64,000 nt of DNA from Candidatus Sumerlaeota bacterium (lineage in GTDB: Bacteria > Sumerlaeota > Sumerlaeia > SLMS01 > JAHLLQ01): assembly GCA_030156535.1 (NCBI GenBank), contig JASGMJ010000016.1, forward strand, positions 1 to 64,000, in the 5' to 3' direction. Within the stretch, counting starts at the first letter, position 1. Each line of letters starts with the position of its first letter. Position numbers and translations under genes: made by a program. This document shows positions 9,489 through 17,328 of this stretch, piece by piece. Under the pieces are notes generated by a model. That model worked only from the letters and a program-made list of their open reading frames with translations, was not told where the DNA came from and did not search any database.

Positions 9489-10341
9489 GTTCCGCGTCGA
9501 TGCGTGCGCGCAATGCGGTTTGCAGCCTTGCCGCGCAAGCGCCCGTTTGACCGTCCGCGATTTCGCGTTCGCCAATCGCCACCACCGGCATCACCTGGAT
9601 CAACGCATTCGTCACAAAAACCTCGTCCGCCGCCAGCAGGTCCTCCACCGTCAGCGACTCCTCCGCGAAACCTACTCCCGCCACGCCGCACAACTCTGCA
9701 ATCCGTCCACGCATCGTTCCAGGCAACGGGCCATCCGCGATCGGCGGCGTTTTCACCAAACCGCTTTGCACGAGAAAGATATTCGCCACCGACGTTTCGG
9801 CCACCAATCCATCGGTGTTCAACAGCAACGCATCGTCGAACCCCAACCGCACCGCGTACCGCCGCGCGAGCGACGATTCCAGGTAGCTCGTCGACTTTAC
9901 CGTCGCCAGCGGCGAGCGATGATTGCGTGGATGCGGCGCCATCACCAGCCGCCAGCCTCGATAGCGCTTTTCGTCCATGCGTGCATCGAGCGCCGTCGCC
10001 GTAATCACCAACGTCGGTTCGCCCTCGCGCGCCACGATCGGTTGATTGCGCATTGGTCCGCGCGTCACCGTAATGCGCAGCCGCGCGTCTTCCAGTTCAT
10101 TCGCGTCCACAACCTGTTGGCACAATGCCAGCAGGTTCTCCGGCTCCACCACGAACGGAATTTCCAGAATCCGCAGCCCCCGCCCCAAACGGGCAAAGTG
10201 ATCTTCCGCGAAGAGCACCTGCCCGCGCTCCACGCGCAATGTTTCGAACACGCCTTCGCCCAGCAACAACCCTGCATCCGTCGCCGACACACGCGCCGAT
10301 TCCAGCGCAATAAACTCTCCGTTCAGGCAAATTGTGTCCAT
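9469..10341 (-). CDS. PLP-dependent aminotransferase class IV (D-amino acid/branched-chain/ADC lyase family)
   Basis: This is a 290-residue fold-type IV PLP enzyme. Family features are NGEFIALESARVSATDAGLLLGEGVFETLRV at the N-terminus, the PLP lysine in TVKSTSYLESSLARR (about residue 158), the cofactor-binding LVAETSVANIFLV and the C-terminal ADEVFVTNALIQVMPV. The family includes branched-chain aminotransferase, D-alanine aminotransferase and aminodeoxychorismate lyase. The sequence is about the length of the last two, but specificity cannot be decided here. No folate or branched-chain gene adjoins it. The gene converges on the GT-C-like gene with a 20-nt overlap. Confidence 0.87.
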   Translation of the reverse strand: MDTICLNGEFIALESARVSATDAGLLLGEGVFETLRVERGQVLFAEDHFARLGRGLRILEIPFVVEPENLLALCQQVVDANELEDARLRITVTRGPMRNQPIVAREGEPTLVITATALDARMDEKRYRGWRLVMAPHPRNHRSPLATVKSTSYLESSLARRYAVRLGFDDALLLNTDGLVAETSVANIFLVQSGLVKTPPIADGPLPGTMRGRIAELCGVAGVGFAEESLTVEDLLAADEVFVTNALIQVMPVVAIGEREIADGQTGACAARLQTALRARIDAELRERWS

Positions 10342-10661
10342 GGCTAGGCGTTCTCGGTTTTGGATTTTCAGTGTGGAGTAACGTGATTTGTGGTTTGTGG
10401 TTCGATTGGAAAGAGAAGAGGAATCTTGTTTTCTCTCCTCATTTTTCGTTCAAGTGGTACCAACTTATGACGCGTATGATCACCACAATATCAGAGGAAT
10501 TGACCGGGTCCTGATGCGTCGAAGCCAAATACTGCTTTATCCATCACACAAAGAGTCCGGCAGGGACGACCGTACGTCTGGCCATCGTCCCATTCGTCCG
10601 CCCATCATTCCTTCGTGCTCATTCGTGCGTTTCGTGGCTTCTTCTATTCTCCGTGGTGCAT
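10342..10661. repeat. 320-nt spacer carrying three dispersed-repeat copies
   Basis: No gene is visible here. The spacer is AT-richer than its surroundings. It contains a TTCTCGGTTTTGGATTTTCAG stretch near 10348-10368, a degenerate REP-like palindrome (GTCCGGCAGGGAC, about 10555-10567), and, at about 10611-10660, the reverse complement of the CACGAA/CACCACGGAG repeat found again at 50.9 and 56.1 kb. Confidence 0.5.
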
Positions 10662-11408
10662 TTACCTGCTGTTTTGCGCGGCCATGTCGCGGGCGAGGAA
10701 TTCCTTGATGCGTTTATCGTCCGACGCACGGAACTCATCGGTCGTGCCGCTGAAAATCACTTTGCCTTCGTACAGCATGTGCACCTTTTGCGCGATGGCG
10801 AAGATCGAGGCAAGATCGTGCGTCACGACGATGGTGGTTGCTCCCGTCGTCTCGTTCACCTTGCGGATTACTTCGTCGATCGTCGCGGCGATCACGGGAT
10901 CAAGCCCCGCCGTCGGCTCGTCGAACAGCAGACAGTCGGCCTCCGTCGTCAGTGCCCGGGCGATGGCGGCCCGCTTGCGCTGGCCCCCCGAGAGCGTCGC
11001 CGGCATCTGGTCCTCGCGCCCGTCGAGTCCCACCGCCTTCAGCTTGGCCGTCACGATCTCCCCCACCTCGGCCGTCCCCTTGCCTTGCAACTCCTCCAGG
11101 ACGATCCCCACGTTCTGCCCCACCGTCAGCGACTGCAAGAGCCCCGCGCTCTGGAAAATCATTCCAAACCGCCGCCGCACCGCCATCAGATCATCCTCCG
11201 ACAGCGCCACAATGTCCTGTCCGTCCACCAGAATCCGCCCCGCGTCCGGCTTCAGGAGCCCCACCACGTGCTTGAGCAGCACGCTCTTCCCCGTGCCCGA
11301 CGCCCCAACGATCACGCTCAGCTCCCCCTCGGCGAACTCCAGGTCCACCCCCCGCAGCACCTGATTGCCGTCGAACGCCTTGCTCAGTCCCTCAATCTTC
11401 AGTTTCAT
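10662..11408 (-). CDS. mlaF: ABC transporter ATP-binding protein of the MlaF/Ttg2A family
   Basis: The 248-residue ATPase energises the Mla-type phospholipid transport system that maintains outer-membrane asymmetry. It shows Walker A GASGTGKSVL (about residue 35), the Q-loop FQSAGLL, signature LSGGQRKRAAIARAL and Walker B CLLFDEPTAGLDP with the switch His in VVTHD. The MlaF-specific text is SIFAIAQKVHMLYEGKVIFSGTTDEF near the C-terminus. The start at 11408 follows AAGGAAG; the longer frame to 11555 adds unrelated residues. Its usual partners MlaE (permease) and MlaD (MCE protein) are not in the flanking 10 kb, so the rest of the transporter must be encoded elsewhere. Confidence 0.88.
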   Translation of the reverse strand: MKLKIEGLSKAFDGNQVLRGVDLEFAEGELSVIVGASGTGKSVLLKHVVGLLKPDAGRILVDGQDIVALSEDDLMAVRRRFGMIFQSAGLLQSLTVGQNVGIVLEELQGKGTAEVGEIVTAKLKAVGLDGREDQMPATLSGGQRKRAAIARALTTEADCLLFDEPTAGLDPVIAATIDEVIRKVNETTGATTIVVTHDLASIFAIAQKVHMLYEGKVIFSGTTDEFRASDDKRIKEFLARDMAAQNSR

Positions 11409-11599
11409 CGCCGCTTCCTTGCCGTTGGCTGCCTTGCTTATCGGACAAGCCGGACCATCACCGGGAAAAACCTTGCTCCGGTGCAAACCAAACATCAATC
11501 GTCCGGACGCATTATAAACTGTTTTCGCATCTCGCCCACCACGATTTTTAATCACTTAGGGGCGGATGCGGCATCCCACCACAACACCAAGACGAGCTC

Positions 11600-13708
11600 A
11601 TGACTTCCGAAAAGGACACGCCAAATCCGGTTTCACCGGACACAGACGATGGTGGCAGCATCAACATTGGCGAGCCGGACCTCAAGGGGCGAAGTATCTC
11701 CCCCTGGGCATGGGTCCCCAGCGTCAACTTCCTCCAGGGCATGCAGTACATCCTCGTCATCCAGATGTTCATCATCGTCTTTTTCACGATGAACATCCCC
11801 AACGCGACTGCTCAACTCTGGCTCGGTTTGCTCAGCCTTCCGTGGGTCATCAAGCCCCTGTGGGGTCCGCTGGTTGACCGCTATTGGACCAAGCGCAACT
11901 GGACCACCACCATGCAGTTCATGGTCGGCATTGCTTTCCTTGGCGCCGCCTTCACCATCCTGCTCCCTGATGCTCCAATCTTCGGCTACCCCACCTTCTT
12001 TCTCGCCACCATTCTCGTGCTCTTCGTGGTCGCTTTTGCCAGCGCCACACACGACATTGCCTGCGACGGCTTCTATATGCTGGCTCTCACGGAGAAGCAG
12101 CAGGCCTTCTTCGTCGGCATCCGCAGCACCGCCTTCAGAGTGGGCATGATCTTTACTCTCGGGCCGCTTGTCTATCTCGCCTCCTTCGCCCAGCAGCAAA
12201 CTGGTCCGCCACCAGTTTACTTCGGCCTTGGTGCTGTCACGGAGCAGGGAGAAGTTGCACCGCCGCTTCCTAGGCTGCCGGAGATGCAGCCGGAGGCCAG
12301 TGATGGCCAGCGGATCATCGTCGAGGGAACCGATACGCAGATCGTCCGCGGCGAGTCGGAACAGATCACCGTCCGCCTGGCGAAGGACCCCGGAGCAAAG
12401 AGCAAGATCACGGTCGTCCTCTCACAAGTCGAAACGCTCCCTGCAGAACCTCGGGGGCTCCTCGCCAAGACCATGAAGCTCATTCTGCCCAAGAAATTGG
12501 TCAATGAAATGCGTTTCAAGGACGACCCCACGCGCCACGCGATCAGCTTCACATCCGAAAACTGGGATGAGCCCCAACCGGTTGTCATCGAGGTGGACGA
12601 GAAGCTCGACGCGAACAGAAGCGCCATGTTCAAGGTTGTGGGTGGCAACGTGGCTTTGGGGTGGGCAATCGTTCTCGTGGTTTCCTGCCTCATTTATTTT
12701 GTCCTCGCCACCTACCACAAGTTCCGCATGCCCTATTCGCAGGCCGACGCCGTCGATACCGTCGACCGGCCACCTTTCTACATTCCCGCCCTCGCCGTCG
12801 CTGCCACCATTCTCGTCCCCTTCCTGCTCGGCTACACCACCTATCGAATTTTGATGGCCGAGCAATCCGTCCTCGGGCCTCACGTGTTTGGCGCCCTTGC
12901 AACTTCCGAGTTGCCCAAGGACAAGAAGCTCTACGACTTCCTCTACAAGCTCGTTTCCATTCTCATCCCCACCGGCATCGGCTTCTTCCTCTTCTTCATG
13001 CCGGGCATCAAGAAGCACACACGCGCCTTCTTCTTCAAGATGTCCGACATCAGCCGCATCGGCTTCGCCGACACTTTCACTACCTTCTTCGCCAAGGAAA
13101 AGATCGCCATCACGCTCTCCTTCATCCTGCTTTATCGTCTTGGCGAAATTCCGCTTTCCTCGCTCAAGTCTCCATTCCTTCTCGGAAGCATTGAATCCGG
13201 CGGCCTCAACATGTCGCTCTCCGAGTTCGCCTTCGCCAATTCCTTCATCTATGTTATTGCACTTATCGTCGGCGGCCTCTTCAGCGGATGGCTCATCGCC
13301 ACATACGGCCTCAAGCGCATCATCTGGATCCTCGTCGCCTTCATGCACCTGCCCAACCTTGGCTACGTCTACATGTCCTTCGCCCAACCCGAGAGCCTGC
13401 TCAAGATCAACGCACTCATCGCCTTCGAGGCGTTCGGCTACGGCGTCGGACTCTCCGCCTTCCTGATGGTCATGATCATGGCTGCGCAGGGACCGTACAA
13501 GACATCGCATTACGCCTTGTGTACCGGCTTCATGGCACTCGGTGTCATGATTCCACAAATGCCCAGCGGCTTTATCCAGGAAGTCCTTGGCTACCAGAAG
13601 TTCTTCATCATGGTCATGCTTCTCGTCATCCCCGGTTGCCTTCTGATTCCCTTCCTTCCCATCGATCCCGACTTCGGAAAGAAGAAGAAAAAGAAGCAGC
13701 CCTCATAA
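11600..13708 (+). CDS. AmpG-like MFS permease with a beta-sandwich insert
   Basis: The 702-residue protein is an MFS carrier of the PucC/AmpG type; AmpG relatives import muropeptides or other large solutes. The N-terminal half has spans at about 42-62, 70-88, 100-150 and 170-195, with GLLSLPWVIKPLWGPLVDRYW as the AmpG-like loop. Residues about 197-345 are a hydrophilic insert containing SEQITVRLAKDPGAKSKITVVLS and ISFTSENWDEPQPVVIEVDE, the strand pattern of Calx-beta-like extracellular repeats. Membrane helices resume at about 346 and continue to KKKKKKQPS at the C-terminus. By topology the insert probably faces the periplasm. The gene stands alone between mlaF and a strong terminator. Family assignment is likely, substrate unknown. 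Confidence 0.75.
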   Translation: MTSEKDTPNPVSPDTDDGGSINIGEPDLKGRSISPWAWVPSVNFLQGMQYILVIQMFIIVFFTMNIPNATAQLWLGLLSLPWVIKPLWGPLVDRYWTKRNWTTTMQFMVGIAFLGAAFTILLPDAPIFGYPTFFLATILVLFVVAFASATHDIACDGFYMLALTEKQQAFFVGIRSTAFRVGMIFTLGPLVYLASFAQQQTGPPPVYFGLGAVTEQGEVAPPLPRLPEMQPEASDGQRIIVEGTDTQIVRGESEQITVRLAKDPGAKSKITVVLSQVETLPAEPRGLLAKTMKLILPKKLVNEMRFKDDPTRHAISFTSENWDEPQPVVIEVDEKLDANRSAMFKVVGGNVALGWAIVLVVSCLIYFVLATYHKFRMPYSQADAVDTVDRPPFYIPALAVAATILVPFLLGYTTYRILMAEQSVLGPHVFGALATSELPKDKKLYDFLYKLVSILIPTGIGFFLFFMPGIKKHTRAFFFKMSDISRIGFADTFTTFFAKEKIAITLSFILLYRLGEIPLSSLKSPFLLGSIESGGLNMSLSEFAFANSFIYVIALIVGGLFSGWLIATYGLKRIIWILVAFMHLPNLGYVYMSFAQPESLLKINALIAFEAFGYGVGLSAFLMVMIMAAQGPYKTSHYALCTGFMALGVMIPQMPSGFIQEVLGYQKFFIMVMLLVIPGCLLIPFLPIDPDFGKKKKKKQPS

Positions 13709-14078
13709 ATAAGGGACGGAGTAGCAACTCTCCCCGCAAATACGCAAACAACGAGAGGCGTCTTCATTGCGAAGGCGCCTCTCGTTTTGTGTTTTCCGTC
13801 TTCAGTTCTCGGTTTTCAGTTTTGTGGTTTGGAGTGCCAGAGCGATTCCCGAAAGTCGTGAGGGAAGAGAAGAAGGAACCGCGAATCAACACGAAGAAAG
13901 AAGCGCACCGAATAGGGGCGGCAGTCGTTCTCGGTCAGGGAACGGAGTCCCGCAAGTACGACGCTCTTGCCAAACTCTCTTGGGGTCTTTGTGATAAAGG
14001 ATAAACGACGAACTTCCAAACGAAGAACTAGAACTGAAAACTGACGACTGACGACTGACGACTGAGAACTTCTTCTTC
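13709..14078. repeat. 370-nt spacer with terminator and several short repeats
   Basis: There is no gene in this spacer. It holds AAGGGACGGAGTAG at 13711-13724 (also, inverted, near 35.73 kb), the hairpin at 13750-13786, TTCAGTTCTCGGTTTTCAGT at 13801-13820, an ACCGCGAATCAACACGAAG unit near 13880, and tandem CTGACGA units (ACTGACGACTGACGACTGA) within about 14036-14068. Confidence 0.55.
13750..13786 (+). terminator. Rho-independent terminator of the AmpG-like gene
   Basis: A 16-bp stem (13750-13765 with 13771-13786, one G-T wobble) encloses the 5-nt loop ATTGC and is followed by TTGTGTTTT. It lies 42 nt after the stop codon of the MFS gene. The stem core is CGAGAGGCG/CGCCTCTCG. Confidence 0.85.
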
Positions 14079-15179
14079 TCAATTCCCCGGGCTGCCGGGG
14101 CGCGAGATCAGATGAAATGGCACGAGCGCCTCGCCGCCATTCTCCGGCATTTCCGCCAGCGCCATCCGCGGGCCATCCGTCGTGTTGCGCATCAGCACGA
14201 ACGTCCGTCCCTCTCCGCCACGCACCGGCCCAAGCGAGAAGTACCCATTCGAGTCCGTGATCGACGTGATTGGCGAACGCCCCGGCGCCGGAATCGTCTG
14301 GATCATCGTTCCACGCGCAGGCTCCTCGCCGTCGAACACCAGGCCAGTGATCGTCTCGCCCGGCGGCCGCAGCACCACCACCGGGAACGCCACGGTTTCC
14401 TTCGCTCGCGAAACCAGAATCGTCGTGCGCGCCATCAAACCATCGTCGGTTGAAACCTCAGCACGGTGATAACGATTCGGCACCACGTGCGAGAACAACG
14501 CCACGCCGCGTCCGTTCGTTCGTGCGGAACCGGCAGTCCGCAGCGTTCCCGACGATTCGTCGTAGCCGAACAGATAGACAACCGCGCCCGCGACAGGAGC
14601 GCCGCGTGTGTTCACGGCCTTCACTGTCAGCACAGCACCTGACGTTGCCGTATCCGCCGGCGACACAAACGGGTCGCCCGTCGATTCACGGCGGTATCCC
14701 TCGAGAAACGCGCCGAGCCGCGCGGGCTCGGGCGCCGGTGTGCGGCTCTCGCTGTCCTTCGCCGGTTTCGCCGTCACGATACTCCCCCACGCCTGCGCAA
14801 ACGACTCGCGCTCCGCCGGCCCCATCGCCTCGGGGTCCGTCCCGAATAACGAGAACATCAGCAATCGGTCGCCCGGACGCGATTGCTTCGCCACGCCCGC
14901 CGTCTGAAACCGATTGTCGGCCAGACGCACTGTCGCCACACTCTCCGGCGTCGGCAGGTCGATTGCCAACTGCCCCAGATCGTCGGTCACCAGTTCGACC
15001 GGTTGATTGTTCGGCTCATCCCATTCAATGGTGAACGCAACGCCGGACATCGGGAGTCCGTCGAAATCCGTCGCCCCCACCATCAGCGACTCGGCCATCA
15101 CCATGCGCAACGTCCCCAGCAGAAACGCCAGAAGGCAGATGCGAACGGCTTCGGAACGGCAGCGGCAAGGCGGGCTCAT
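14079..15179 (-). CDS. Secreted protein with carboxypeptidase-regulatory-like (CarboxypepD_reg) repeats
   Basis: The predicted product has 366 residues from ATG 15179. Residues about 10-29 (AVRICLLAFLLGTLRMVMA) form a weak signal peptide. Two or three stretches resemble transthyretin-like folds of the CarboxypepD_reg/Big family: VGATDFDGLPMSGVAFTIEWDEPNN (about 35), VKAVNTRGAPVAGAVVYLFGYDESSGTLRTAGSARTNGRGVALFSHV (about 190) and ITGLVFDGEEPARGTMIQTIP (about 275). No catalytic residues are recognisable. The start codon overlaps that of the divergent secreted protein by 2 nt; the internal ATG of MVMAESL would relieve this overlap. An open frame continues upstream to 15671 but it is antisense to that neighbour and is rejected. 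Confidence 0.65.
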   Translation of the reverse strand: MSPPCRCRSEAVRICLLAFLLGTLRMVMAESLMVGATDFDGLPMSGVAFTIEWDEPNNQPVELVTDDLGQLAIDLPTPESVATVRLADNRFQTAGVAKQSRPGDRLLMFSLFGTDPEAMGPAERESFAQAWGSIVTAKPAKDSESRTPAPEPARLGAFLEGYRRESTGDPFVSPADTATSGAVLTVKAVNTRGAPVAGAVVYLFGYDESSGTLRTAGSARTNGRGVALFSHVVPNRYHRAEVSTDDGLMARTTILVSRAKETVAFPVVVLRPPGETITGLVFDGEEPARGTMIQTIPAPGRSPITSITDSNGYFSLGPVRGGEGRTFVLMRNTTDGPRMALAEMPENGGEALVPFHLISRPGSPGN

Positions 15180-16239
15180 GGCGGGGATCGTGACCCGCTC
15201 CGTCCCCGGCGGCAAGCAAAGCCAGCAGGCTGCACTCCTCTTCGCACTCTTCTTTTTTACGCTGCTTCTCTCCGCCGGCCCCGTTTCCGCACAGCCCGGA
15301 TGGTCCGACGACATGTATGGCGACCCACTCACCATCGAGACAGCCCCGCCCGACACGGTCGGGCACAGCTCGGCGCCCGCCCCCGTTTCTCCCCCCCAGC
15401 TCCTCCCCCGGGTCGGTCTCGTGCGCCTCGGCCCCGTCGACTGGAACTGGTCCACCATGGAACGGGAGCTTCGCGCCCGGAGTTCCCGCTCGATTCCTGG
15501 CCTGATGACGATTCTGGAGGAACCCGGTACCCCCTTTCCCGAGTTCCTCGCTTCGCGCGGGGACGCCTCTTCCAACTCCGTCACCTGGCTGGGCGTTTCG
15601 CCCCCCGGCGGATCGCGCGGCGTCTTGTTCAACACTGATGGAAAAGGGGTTATAGCAGTTGCACGTCCCATGGAAGAAGGGATGTGGCAGCGCGACAGTC
15701 AAGCGTTGTCGCTTGACAGCAGAGCGATGGGGCGCTCGGCCGCGCGGCGCGTTGCACAAGCTTGGAACGGCTCAGAGGGGGTTCTTTTGCTGCGCAAGCG
15801 CCAGCCCCCTCCCTCTTGGGCCGACGGGCTGATCGAGGAGATGGTCACCCACTTTCCCCAAGTGCCCCTGCGCGTGCTGACGCTGGACGCTTCGGCGGGA
15901 GGCACCGAACTCGCTGACATCGTGGCCGTCAACCCCGAGCCAGTCGGCCTGATCATCGTTGCGAGCGACGAAGAAGCTCCGGCGTGGATTCGGGCGCTCG
16001 ACCGCGAAACGAGCGGGATCGACCTGGTTGCCGTGGGTGAGGCTGCTGCGTTCCGCCCTCTCGTGGAATCGGGGACGCTGGCCGGGTGGGTACTCCCCAA
16101 CTATGGCCGGCTTCTCGATCCGGTGCGCGCCTCTCCCCCGCCTGAGGATGATCCGGAGGCTGCCACCTGGTTTCTGCCCTCGAATGCGTGGGCCGAGCGC
16201 CTGCGCCGTGCCTCTTTCCGCGAGCAGGCCGCTCAGTAG
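15178..16239 (+). CDS. Secreted protein of unknown function with a periplasmic-binding-like C-terminal half
   Basis: From ATG 15178 the product has 353 residues. A clear signal peptide is present (LLFALFFFTLLLSAGPVSAQ, cleavage near residue 37), and AAGGCGG sits 6 nt before the start. The C-terminal half (about 185-320) alternates strands and helices as in type 1 periplasmic-binding folds: GLIIVASDEEAPAWIRALDRETSGIDLVAVGEAAAFRPLVESGTLAGWVLPNYGRL. I do not recognise a named family. Bases 15698-15717 form a perfect 8-bp hairpin inside the coding sequence. It is transcribed toward parA, with 161 nt between. Confidence 0.65.
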   Translation: MAGIVTRSVPGGKQSQQAALLFALFFFTLLLSAGPVSAQPGWSDDMYGDPLTIETAPPDTVGHSSAPAPVSPPQLLPRVGLVRLGPVDWNWSTMERELRARSSRSIPGLMTILEEPGTPFPEFLASRGDASSNSVTWLGVSPPGGSRGVLFNTDGKGVIAVARPMEEGMWQRDSQALSLDSRAMGRSAARRVAQAWNGSEGVLLLRKRQPPPSWADGLIEEMVTHFPQVPLRVLTLDASAGGTELADIVAVNPEPVGLIIVASDEEAPAWIRALDRETSGIDLVAVGEAAAFRPLVESGTLAGWVLPNYGRLLDPVRASPPPEDDPEAATWFLPSNAWAERLRRASFREQAAQ

Positions 16240-16400
16240 CCTGCCTGAGCCTGCTTCTTCCCCGACATTTCACCCGTTTCATCGCAGGAATCCGCGTTTG
16301 CGCTTCGGCAGCGGGCCCTTTGGGCTTGACCGTTCCGTGGAGCCGTCGCCTAAGACCTTGCAGTGCCGTTGTTTCACCCCATGAATCGGACAAGTTGTGA

Positions 16401-17327
16401 ATGATTGACTCCCCCGCCTTCTCGCCAAACGAAGGGTCGGGCCCAGGTGTTTCACGTGAAACACCCCAAGCCCCAGCCCCAACTGCGGCCCTCGATGTTT
16501 CACGTGAAACATCGCCCACCCCCGCCTCTTCCATCATCATTGCCGTCATTAACCAAAAGGGAGGCGTCGGAAAGACCACCAGCGCCGTCAACCTCTCCGC
16601 CTCCCTCGCCCTCAAAGGCTACCGTGCCCTCCTCCTCGACCTCGATCCCCAGGGAAACGCCGCCACATCCCTCGGCATCGACCGCTATGCAGAAGGCATC
16701 GCCACCTCACACGACCTCCTTCTCAGCCCACAGGACCACCCTCAGCCCGTCTCCCTCGGCACCAACAAACCAGACCTCTACCCCGGCAGCGTCTCACTCA
16801 TCCGCGCCGACATCGACCTCCTCGCCCTCGGAGAACGCCGCGACTTCGTCCTTCGCGATGCCCTCGCATCCCTAGCCCCCGCCGAACCCTACGACTTCAT
16901 CATCATCGACTCGCCGCCCTCACTCGGCATCCTCACTCTCAACATCCTTATCGCCAGCCACCACGTCCTCATCCCCATCCAGTGCGAATACCTCGCGCTC
17001 GAAGGCCTCACCATGCTCCTCGAAACCCTCGAGGAGATCCGCCGTGCCCATAACCCCGCCCTCAGCGTCCTCGGCTGCCTCATCACGATGTCCGACCTGC
17101 GCACCAATCTCTCCCAGCAGGTCGTCGCCGACGTGCGTACTCATCTCGGCGAACGCGTCTTCAACACCATGATCCCCCGCACCGTCCGCCTCAGCGAATG
17201 CCCCTCACACGGACAGTCGATCTTCGACTACGACCGATGGGGAGCCGGTGCCCGTTCCTACGATGCTCTCACCCGCGAAATCCTCACCCGACTCGGCCTC
17301 CCCGAGAAGAAACGGAGTGCCTCCTGA
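16401..17327 (+). CDS. parA: Chromosome-partitioning ATPase ParA (Soj)
   Basis: ParA is the DNA-binding ATPase that moves ParB-parS complexes during chromosome segregation. The 308-residue protein has a deviant Walker A IAVINQKGGVGKTTSAVNL at about residue 48, Walker A' LLLDLDPQGNAATSLG, Walker B DFIIIDSPPSLGILTLN and the ParA-typical IPIQCEYLALEGL. The first 45 residues are a Pro/Ala-rich extension in which GVSRETP and DVSRETS are the translations of two parS sites, so the centromere lies inside the gene. No clear Shine-Dalgarno precedes ATG 16401; a later start would remove the extension but the frame is open through it. The stop is 1 nt from the parB ATG. gidA/gidB, often upstream of parAB, are absent. 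Confidence 0.96.
   Translation: MIDSPAFSPNEGSGPGVSRETPQAPAPTAALDVSRETSPTPASSIIIAVINQKGGVGKTTSAVNLSASLALKGYRALLLDLDPQGNAATSLGIDRYAEGIATSHDLLLSPQDHPQPVSLGTNKPDLYPGSVSLIRADIDLLALGERRDFVLRDALASLAPAEPYDFIIIDSPPSLGILTLNILIASHHVLIPIQCEYLALEGLTMLLETLEEIRRAHNPALSVLGCLITMSDLRTNLSQQVVADVRTHLGERVFNTMIPRTVRLSECPSHGQSIFDYDRWGAGARSYDALTREILTRLGLPEKKRSAS
16448..16463. promoter_or_regulatory. parS site 1
   Basis: TGTTTCACGTGAAACA is a perfect 16-bp palindrome identical to the canonical bacterial parS consensus; with flanking G/C it extends to 18 bp (16447-16464). It is the ParB nucleation site and is read in parA as GVSRETP. Confidence 0.95.
16496..16511. promoter_or_regulatory. parS site 2
   Basis: This is a second identical TGTTTCACGTGAAACA, part of a 20-bp palindrome (16494-16513), centred 48 bp from site 1. 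It is read in parA as DVSRETS. Confidence 0.95.
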
Positions 17328-17328
17328 T

